A stretch of DNA of 6,527 nt from an uncultured Desulfobacterales bacterium (lineage in GTDB: Bacteria; Desulfobacterota; Desulfobacteria; Desulfobacterales; UBA11574): positions 1 through 6,527 of the forward strand of contig CALANC010000159.1 of the NCBI GenBank assembly GCA_937925895.1. Direction: 5' to 3'. A model generated the notes under the pieces. The model made no database searches. It saw only the letters and a program-made list of their open reading frames with translations, and was not told the DNA's origin. Of the stretch, positions 1 through 5,137 are shown in pieces; the stretch's first letter is position 1; each line of letters starts with the position of its first letter. The translations under genes were made by a program, and so were the position numbers.

Positions 1-828
1 TTTAACCGTATCTTTAGCATGGGGAAAAGATTTCCACAAAAACTGTATGGCGTAAGCAGCCAGTTTTCTGTCTTTTGTGGCAATGGTTTCAAAGGTAACC
101 ATAGCTCCAAGTCGAACCGGCCATTTTTCATTGACCAGTAATTCCATCAATGCAGAAAATATCTTTCCATTGTCGAGCATCATTTCGGCGACCTTTAAAG
201 CATCGCCGGCTTCAAACATGGATTTCAAAGAAGCCGTACTGATCTGTGAAGGATCCCGATTTAACATAATACCGACCAGTTCTTGGACTTTGACCGAGCC
301 GCTCCAGCGGAATTGGTCTTCCAGTAAAACTGTGGGCGCAGAATGAATATTGTCGGATTCCGCCATTTCTGAAAACAGGGTTCCGTCGATTATGGTGATT
401 TTAACATATTCATTTGCGGCGGCAAGTGAAAGAAGCTGCTTAACCGTTGCCGGACAGAAAGGGCACTGAGGTGTAATGTAGATCTTCAGCAGTGCATGTA
501 TTTTTAATTCCTCAAGTTGATCTCGAATTGAATACGGTAATTGATCAGCATAATCACAGCCTTCATCCAATACAGCCAAAAAAGGTTCAAGCTCTTCTCC
601 GACAGGAATGGCCTGGTACCTTACATTGTTGATCCGTATTACCGGTGGAGTCAAATCCTCTTCATGTTCTATTTTTACCCTGATTTTAGGGACAATCCGC
701 GCCAAACGATCACAAAAATTCCGAAACATTTCGCTCTGTTTATTTTGGGTCAAGACAAGGTCAAGGCGAATTTCATCATTAAGCTTCCGGCCCCATTGTT
801 CAATTATTTTTTCTTCTTCAGGAGTCAC
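1..828 (-). CDS. Thioredoxin-fold protein, double Trx domain plus HEAT-like C-terminus (3' end outside window)
   Basis: A probable thiol-disulfide oxidoreductase or redox-sensing scaffold of the cytoplasm; no signal peptide is visible. 276 codons are present and the frame is still open at the left edge. Residues 1-90 look like a first thioredoxin fold without a CxxC. Residues 110-190 form a second one with active site CPFC (C122, C125) and the cis-proline motif SAPTV (P165). This arrangement of inactive then active Trx domain resembles the AhpF N-terminal region and archaeal protein disulfide oxidoreductases. From about residue 200 the sequence becomes helical and HEAT-like (KWPVRLGAM, then DRKLAAYAI), and no flavoprotein domain is seen in the visible part. 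I chose GTG at 828 because family-like sequence begins there and no ATG occurs before codon 34. There is no clear Shine-Dalgarno. It lies 9 bases after the stop of the upstream gene and in the same frame, so translation is probably coupled. The fold is well supported; the substrate is unknown. Confidence 0.85.
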   Translation of the reverse strand, partial: MTPEEEKIIEQWGRKLNDEIRLDLVLTQNKQSEMFRNFCDRLARIVPKIRVKIEHEEDLTPPVIRINNVRYQAIPVGEELEPFLAVLDEGCDYADQLPYSIRDQLEELKIHALLKIYITPQCPFCPATVKQLLSLAAANEYVKITIIDGTLFSEMAESDNIHSAPTVLLEDQFRWSGSVKVQELVGIMLNRDPSQISTASLKSMFEAGDALKVAEMMLDNGKIFSALMELLVNEKWPVRLGAMVTFETIATKDRKLAAYAIQFLWKSFPHAKDTVK

Positions 829-837
829 TATTAAATC

Positions 838-1191
838 TTAAACCTTTGGACAAAGAGATCGCCCTTCGCAAAACAACTGCAACAGGGCAAATGCAACCGC
901 ATGCTTTTTTTGGGTTGATGAGCCCCATAAGGGCCAACTGTTCATGGCCTTTAATATCCTTTCTAAATTTTGATTGAAAAAGTATGCGCGCTCGAATTCA
1001 CTATAAGACATGCCGCTTTTAGGATCGCCTTCAGGAAACCATATGGGGACCCAACCTTCCACATTCTCATCAAACATTTCCCAGGCATCCGAAGGATTTA
1101 CTCCAGGCGGCACCGTTTCCCAGTGAATTGACGGCAACGAAAGGTTACTGTCGAGGAATTCACTAAGCAAAGTATTTGGTTTTCTGGCCAT
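838..1191 (-). CDS. Small hypothetical protein (117 aa) upstream of the thioredoxin-HEAT gene
   Basis: I do not recognise this family. The protein is acidic in its first half and rich in tryptophan (for example WVPIWF near residues 47-52, and W86 and W89), with no signal peptide or membrane segment, so it is probably cytoplasmic. The C-terminal third is a predicted helix (HAVAFALLQLF, residues 97-107) followed by a cysteine pair, C108 and C114, close to the C-terminus. Those cysteines could be a partner disulfide for the neighbouring thioredoxin-like protein, but that is inference. It is real rather than a chance frame because it sits behind a good promoter, ends 9 bases before the next gene's start on the same strand, and has a balanced residue composition. 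ATG 1191 is the first start after the promoter, although only a weak purine stretch precedes it. Confidence 0.7.
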   Translation of the reverse strand: MARKPNTLLSEFLDSNLSLPSIHWETVPPGVNPSDAWEMFDENVEGWVPIWFPEGDPKSGMSYSEFERAYFFNQNLERILKAMNSWPLWGSSTQKKHAVAFALLQLFCEGRSLCPKV

Positions 1192-1219
1192 TTTGATAAC
1201 TTTACGGGGTTTTCAGCTT

Positions 1220-1248
1220 AGTCTATAAAGAGGCAAATTAGGTGTCAA
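1220..1248 (-). promoter_or_regulatory. Candidate sigma70-type promoter for the minus-strand gene pair
   Basis: On the minus strand there is a perfect -35 hexamer TTGACA (1248-1243), a 17-base spacer, and the -10 hexamer TAGACT (1225-1220; 4 of 6 matches to TATAAT, including the key A at position 2 and the final T). Transcription would begin near 1213, leaving a leader of about 20 bases before ATG 1191. Spacing and the -35 box are convincing; the -10 box is only moderate. Confidence 0.55.
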
Positions 1249-1253
1249 ACAAA

Positions 1254-1263
1254 AAGAATTCTT
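1254..1263. repeat. 10-bp perfect palindrome AAGAATTCTT in the divergent intergenic region
   Basis: A perfect inverted repeat, AAGAATTCTT, lies 5 bases upstream of the minus-strand -35 box and between the two divergent transcription units. Its position would suit an operator. It is short and AT-rich, so a chance palindrome is quite possible, and no second copy was noticed in the window. Confidence 0.3.
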
Positions 1264-1358
1264 CGATGTAATAATGATATGCCGCCAGAAACCAGATTTA
1301 CAAACAACGGTATAGATGTTAGATTTAATAGTTAAGATGAAATGAAATATAGTTCTGT

Positions 1359-1364
1359 GGGGAG
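1359..1364 (+). promoter_or_regulatory. Strong ribosome binding site for the deacetylase gene
   Basis: GGGGAG sits 6 bases before ATG 1371. It is the best Shine-Dalgarno in the window and fixes the start of the deacetylase gene, the first gene of the plus-strand operon. The downstream genes have weaker sites. Confidence 0.75.
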
Positions 1365-1370
1365 AATGTC

Positions 1371-2510
1371 ATGAACGAATCAACAAAGGAAGTTTTGGTC
1401 TTCAGTGAAAAATTTTTCCGTCACAGTTACGGATCCAGCCACCCCCTTAAGGTGGAACGTCTTCAACTAACCATAGATTTAATCGATGCATATGGACTAT
1501 TAGATAGATCCGGAACGCCTTGGGTTGAAGCCAAGGAGGCAGATGAACAAGACCTGCTTCTCATTCACCGTCCTGATTATCTGGACATTCTGAAAAAAGC
1601 CAACACCGGCCAACATCCCCCCCAAGCATGGCAGTATGGACTCGGCAGCGGTGATAACCCGGTATTCCCCGGATTATACGACTGGTCTCTACTGGTGACC
1701 GGTGCAACTTTGGAAGCCATTCGTCAGATATTAGATGAAAAAAAACAGATCGCCTTTAATATGGCAGGCGGTTTACATCATGCCCTGTCCGATCGGGCTT
1801 CCGGGTTCTGCTATCTGAATGATCCGGCTATTGGGATAGCCCGTATGATTGAGAATGGTTTGCGCGTCGTCTACCTGGATATTGATGTACACCACGGCGA
1901 TGGGGTTGAAGCTTTATTCTACAATTCAGATCAGGTTCTGACCATTTCTCTTCATCAGCACGGCCACACCCTGTTTCCGGGTACCGGATTTGTTGAGGAG
2001 ATGGGTCAGGGAGAAGGCCGGGGTTACGCAGTCAATGTGCCTCTACTACCCGGAACTGATGACGATTTATATTTGCGGGTTTTTACCGAAGTGGTTCCAC
2101 CACTTGTTAATGCCTATAATCCCGACGTGCTTGTTACTCAACTGGGAGTAGATACAATCGCAACGGATCCTCTGGCATCTTTAAATCTCTCTATTAAAGG
2201 CTTTTCTGAGGTAATAGAGAAAATAAAATCCTGGGGCCTCAGATGGGTGGCGTTAGGCGGAGGGGGATACGATATCATGAATGTGGCCCGGGCATGGACG
2301 TCCGCTTGGGCAATCATGAGAGGAGTCGACATTCCTGATGCCTTGCCTGAAGCCTTTGTCGAAAAACACCGATTAGAACTGGGGGGAAGCCTCACGCTCT
2401 CAGACCCAGGCAAAAAGATCAACGGTACCACTGCGGACAAAGCCCGACAATTTGCAACATCGGTTGTCGAAAAAATAAAAGCAACCTTTTTCCCTTTGCT
2501 GGGCGCCTGA
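1371..2510 (+). CDS. HDAC/AcuC-family zinc-dependent deacetylase
   Basis: Removes acetyl groups from acetyl-lysine or acetyl-amines using one Zn2+; cytoplasmic, with no signal peptide. At 379 aa it has the usual length of bacterial AcuC-type enzymes. All catalytic positions known from class I HDACs are visible: the HPLKVERL loop (residues 24-31), the His pair H136-H137, GFCYLND (145-151), zinc ligands D172 and H174 in DIDVHHGDG, LFPGTG (201-206), the third zinc ligand D261 in QLGVDTIATDP, and the transition-state tyrosine Y300 in GGGGY. It should therefore be active. The substrate may be an acetylated protein, as for Bacillus AcuC acting on acetyl-CoA synthetase, or an acetylpolyamine; the sequence does not decide. 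No acetyl-CoA synthetase or acetyltransferase gene is visible nearby, so I give no acuC symbol. It is the first gene of a four-gene operon, with a strong ribosome binding site. Confidence 0.93.
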   Translation: MNESTKEVLVFSEKFFRHSYGSSHPLKVERLQLTIDLIDAYGLLDRSGTPWVEAKEADEQDLLLIHRPDYLDILKKANTGQHPPQAWQYGLGSGDNPVFPGLYDWSLLVTGATLEAIRQILDEKKQIAFNMAGGLHHALSDRASGFCYLNDPAIGIARMIENGLRVVYLDIDVHHGDGVEALFYNSDQVLTISLHQHGHTLFPGTGFVEEMGQGEGRGYAVNVPLLPGTDDDLYLRVFTEVVPPLVNAYNPDVLVTQLGVDTIATDPLASLNLSIKGFSEVIEKIKSWGLRWVALGGGGYDIMNVARAWTSAWAIMRGVDIPDALPEAFVEKHRLELGGSLTLSDPGKKINGTTADKARQFATSVVEKIKATFFPLLGA

Positions 2511-2522
2511 AATTGAGTTCAA

Positions 2523-3431
2523 ATGTTAATTGATATAAGAGATAAACCCCATATCAGTCATGAAGATATCATACGACTGAACTTTATCAGAGATAGAGGG
2601 GCTTACATTTTTCGAAAATATCATAAGCAAGGACTAAGGTCCCAAATCATAGAAGTGTTGCATCGGCAGGATGTGGTAAAGCAAACCAGTGGTGAACACA
2701 TCAACGGGATTTTGTTTTTTCCCTGGGCCAATCCGATCAAAATTCTCAGGATATTTAGGTCTAGATTCAATTCAAAAGAAGAAGTATTCGAAGAGATAAA
2801 AAAATTAAAAATCGTCGAAACGTATCTGCCTCCTGGTTCTTATGCAAAGTCTATTGAATTTATCGTAGATTATGTCAGGAATGAGATCTCTCATTTAGTT
2901 CTCTGCGGTCTGCAAGATTATATTGAAGGCGAAGCACTAAATCCATGGGAAATATTCAAAAAAAATAACCTGGCAGATATTTTCAATCGAATGAAAGTAG
3001 AAAGGCCCCATCTTTTAGAACTGACCCTGGAACAATTTATCAAAAGAGTCAAAACGAACGCGAAGATTTTCATACAAAGTACCAAGAAAATGATTTTAGA
3101 GGCAAAATATGTCCCGGACTTTGCCGGTGTGGAAAATTTACTCCTCACCCCTTGCGGGCATATTAAACTGGTCGACATCAATAACATCTCAAAAGTCTCA
3201 TTTGGATCTTCCATCCGGTTGGATGAAAAGGGATATCCTGTCTGTGACAAATCGATCGAAGCCATATCAATGCTTGAACAGGCGCTATTTGAAAGGCTCT
3301 TTGATAAAACGGAAAAAATATATCGAATATTTCTTGACCCGCAGCGGATGAAAGAGGTCAATGATTTGGAAGAAAAATTTCATTTTTCCACGGGCTTTGG
3401 GGGACACTATCCAAAGGAATCTTTAACCTGA
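2523..3431 (+). CDS. Uncharacterised protein with degenerate protein-kinase-like motifs
   Basis: A cytoplasmic 302-aa protein that I cannot assign to a named family. Several stretches recall the protein-kinase-like fold in the expected order: a beta-strand-like segment with basic residues KILRIFRSR (73-81) followed by a glutamate-rich helix, a hinge-like stretch LVLCGLQDYIEGEAL (125-139), a catalytic-loop-like PDFAGVENLLL (198-208), and GHIKLVDINN (212-221), where D218 would match the metal-binding Asp of DFG. N205 fits the catalytic-loop Asn. D199, however, is one residue too far from it for a canonical HRDxxxxN loop, so activity is doubtful and it may be a pseudokinase or a small-molecule kinase relative. 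It starts 12 bases after the deacetylase stop with only a weak site (TTGAG), which indicates operon expression. The gene is real; the fold assignment is an inference from motif order. Confidence 0.8.
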   Translation: MLIDIRDKPHISHEDIIRLNFIRDRGAYIFRKYHKQGLRSQIIEVLHRQDVVKQTSGEHINGILFFPWANPIKILRIFRSRFNSKEEVFEEIKKLKIVETYLPPGSYAKSIEFIVDYVRNEISHLVLCGLQDYIEGEALNPWEIFKKNNLADIFNRMKVERPHLLELTLEQFIKRVKTNAKIFIQSTKKMILEAKYVPDFAGVENLLLTPCGHIKLVDINNISKVSFGSSIRLDEKGYPVCDKSIEAISMLEQALFERLFDKTEKIYRIFLDPQRMKEVNDLEEKFHFSTGFGGHYPKESLT

Positions 3432-3466
3432 ATTTCTCCTTAAGAACATCAACGGTAAACTTGTCT

Positions 3467-4306
3467 ATGAATAAGAAAAAAATAAAGGCAATTGTAGATC
3501 AAAACAAGCAGCACAAAATCGCTCTCATCGGTATCCCCTATGATTTAAACTCATCCTATATGCGCGGATCCGCCGAGGCGCCTCCTGTTATTCGGCAAGC
3601 CCTTTTTTCCGATTCGTCTAACCTATGGACGGAAACAGGGACTGATTTAGGGGCTGAAACCGTTCTTTTAGACGTCGGCGATCTAGAATTTGACGAAGAA
3701 GGTGAACCGCTGCAAGAAATAGAAAATTCGATTGCGTTTCTATTGGATTGCAAGATGCTGCCAATCTCACTGGGCGGTGATCACACCATTACCTACCCGA
3801 TAGTAAAAGCATTTCGACGCAAATACAAAAAGATGAGCATTCTTCTCTTTGATGCCCATCCCGACCTATACCATGAATTTCAAGGCAACCGATATTCACA
3901 TGCTTGCACTTTTGCAAGAATTTTAGAGAGTCAACTGATTGACCGTCTTGTCCAGGTCGGCATTCGGGCGATGAACGGTCATCAGCGCGCCCAGGCTGAG
4001 AGGTTTGGGGTAGAAGTGATTGAAATGCGAAATTGGAATGAAGAGATCCCGCTCATTTTCGACTCACCGGTATATATTTCCCTTGACTTGGATGCACTTG
4101 ACCCGTCATATGCCCCCGGCGTATCTCATCGTGAACCGGGAGGGTTATCCGTTCGGCAAGTGATTTCCACTCTTCAGACACTCAAGGGACAGGTCGTTGG
4201 GGCGGATATTGTTGAATTCAATCCCCAAAACGACCCTTTTAAACTGACTGCAAGAGTTTGCGCGAAATTATTGAAAGAAATCGCCGCATTGTTGGTGGGG
4301 CGTTAA
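3467..4306 (+). CDS. Agmatinase/arginase-family ureohydrolase
   Basis: A dinuclear manganese hydrolase that splits a guanidino compound into urea and an amine; agmatine to putrescine is the most likely reaction. Counting from ATG 3467 (279 aa, a normal length), all metal-site motifs are present: GGDH (H106), DAHPD (D129, H131, D133) and SLDLDALDP (D207, D209). Catalytic-site residues also fit: H145 in YSHAC, and E250 in DIVEFNP, which matches the guanidinium-binding Glu of arginase. The stretch APGVSHREPGGLS is typical of agmatinase-like rather than animal arginase sequences, but YSHAC replaces the more common SHG, so another guanidino substrate (guanidinobutyrate or guanidine, for instance) is possible. 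The start is uncertain: TTG at 3461 is in frame two codons earlier, and neither has a good Shine-Dalgarno. It is the third gene of the operon, about 30 bases after the kinase-like gene and 4 bases before the Nudix gene. Confidence 0.9.
   Translation: MNKKKIKAIVDQNKQHKIALIGIPYDLNSSYMRGSAEAPPVIRQALFSDSSNLWTETGTDLGAETVLLDVGDLEFDEEGEPLQEIENSIAFLLDCKMLPISLGGDHTITYPIVKAFRRKYKKMSILLFDAHPDLYHEFQGNRYSHACTFARILESQLIDRLVQVGIRAMNGHQRAQAERFGVEVIEMRNWNEEIPLIFDSPVYISLDLDALDPSYAPGVSHREPGGLSVRQVISTLQTLKGQVVGADIVEFNPQNDPFKLTARVCAKLLKEIAALLVGR
4294..4300 (+). promoter_or_regulatory. Ribosome binding site of the Nudix gene inside the ureohydrolase end
   Basis: GGTGGGG lies within the last codons of the ureohydrolase gene and 10 bases before ATG 4311. 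It supports that start and implies coupled translation of the two genes. Confidence 0.5.
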
Positions 4307-4310
4307 ACAT

Positions 4311-5117
4311 ATGTCCTTTAGTAAAAAAATAATTCACGCGCTGCATGAAAAATACAACCAAAACCACATTTTCTTGAAGGAAATTAACGACGTAGCCGAC
4401 ACCTCTGCAGTCCTGTTTCTGCTCGGCTCGCAATCTTACGACAAAGGGGTTTCATCTGAGCTCTGTTTAATTTTAAACAAACGATCAAGTAAGGTAAAAC
4501 AGCCCGGTGATCTTTGTTGTCCAGGCGGAAGTATATCCTCCCGCTTGGATTCTTCTCTTGCAAAACTGCTATACTTACCGGGCTCTCCCCTGACCCGCTG
4601 GCCTCTTTGGTCTCAATGGCGTAAACACCGACACCAGGAGGCAAGAAATTTGTCCCTTCTTTTTGCCACCGGCCTTAGAGAAAGCTTTGAAGAAATGCGA
4701 TTGAACCCGTTGGGTTTGGAATTTTTAGGCCCTTTGCCGTTTCAACAACTTGTCATGTTCAGAAGGGTCATTTACCCGATGGTTTGCAGAGTTTCGTCCC
4801 AAAAACGATTTTTTCTTAATTGGGAGGTAGATAAAGCCATCTATATTCCGATTCAAAATTTATTGAATCCATCCAATTATGCTTGTTATCGACTGCATAC
4901 AAATTTACCAGATGAAAATACCAAAAAATCACTTCTCCACAACTATCCCTGTTTTCTTCATGAGTATCAAAATAGGCGCGAAATCCTGTGGGGAGCAACC
5001 TTTCGCATTGCAATGGCGTTTCTAGAAATCGTTTTTCAATTTAAACCACCTGATGTTGAATCACTTCCGGTCGTCGCCGGAACCCTGGTTGAAAACTACC
5101 TCACGGGAAGCAAATGA
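4311..5117 (+). CDS. Nudix hydrolase, CoA-diphosphatase (NudL)-like, with an insertion in the Nudix box
   Basis: Probably hydrolyses a nucleoside-diphosphate-linked compound; CoA or acyl-CoA is the best guess from similarity to NudL-type enzymes. 268 aa, cytoplasmic. Family features in order: LILNKRSSKVKQPGDLCCPGG (53-73), equivalent to the KRS...HPGQ..FPGG stretch of CoA diphosphatases; RESFEE (123-128), the metal-binding helix of the Nudix box; LGPLPFQQL (139-147), then IYPMVCRV (154-161); and EILWGATFRIAMAFL (224-238), the usual C-terminal helix with WGAT. Two oddities: about 35 extra residues, tryptophan-rich and basic (RWPLWSQWRKHR), separate the Nudix glycine from RESFEE, and the usual glycine after EEx is replaced by R130. 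The metal-binding glutamates are intact, so catalysis is plausible but the substrate pocket may be altered. It starts 4 bases after the ureohydrolase stop and is the last gene of the operon. Confidence 0.82.
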   Translation: MSFSKKIIHALHEKYNQNHIFLKEINDVADTSAVLFLLGSQSYDKGVSSELCLILNKRSSKVKQPGDLCCPGGSISSRLDSSLAKLLYLPGSPLTRWPLWSQWRKHRHQEARNLSLLFATGLRESFEEMRLNPLGLEFLGPLPFQQLVMFRRVIYPMVCRVSSQKRFFLNWEVDKAIYIPIQNLLNPSNYACYRLHTNLPDENTKKSLLHNYPCFLHEYQNRREILWGATFRIAMAFLEIVFQFKPPDVESLPVVAGTLVENYLTGSK

Positions 5118-5137
5118 TCCGTACGAAATCTGGATCA
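5115..5137. repeat. Inverted repeat across the two convergent stop codons
   Basis: TGATCC (5115-5120) and GGATCA (5132-5137) form a perfect 6-bp stem around an 11-base loop. Each arm begins with the TGA stop codon of one of the two convergent genes. It could act as a weak bidirectional terminator, but the stem is short and no T-tract follows on either side. Confidence 0.25.

Noticed and set aside
77..834. Plus-strand open frames at 77-346, 541-834 and 608-841
   Set aside because: They lie antisense to the thioredoxin-HEAT gene, whose CPFC site and cis-proline motif are unmistakable, and their translations are low-complexity with no recognisable features.
1325..1353. Possible plus-strand promoter TTAATA - 17 bases - TATAGT before the deacetylase gene
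   Set aside because: The implied transcription start (about 1360) would fall inside the ribosome binding site at 1359-1364, and the -35 box is poor. The true promoter could not be located.
2138..2440. Minus-strand open frame inside the deacetylase gene
   Set aside because: It is antisense to conserved HDAC motifs (QLGVDTIATDP, LGGGGY) and has no ribosome binding site of note.
2918..3361. 147-codon minus-strand frame and an 80-codon plus-strand frame (3109-3351) within the kinase-like gene
   Set aside because: Both overlap a 302-codon frame that fits the operon spacing; the antisense translation is serine-rich shadow sequence.
5118..5134. Rho-independent terminator between the convergent genes
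   Set aside because: Only a 6-bp stem with an 11-base loop and no T-tract on either strand; listed as an inverted repeat instead.
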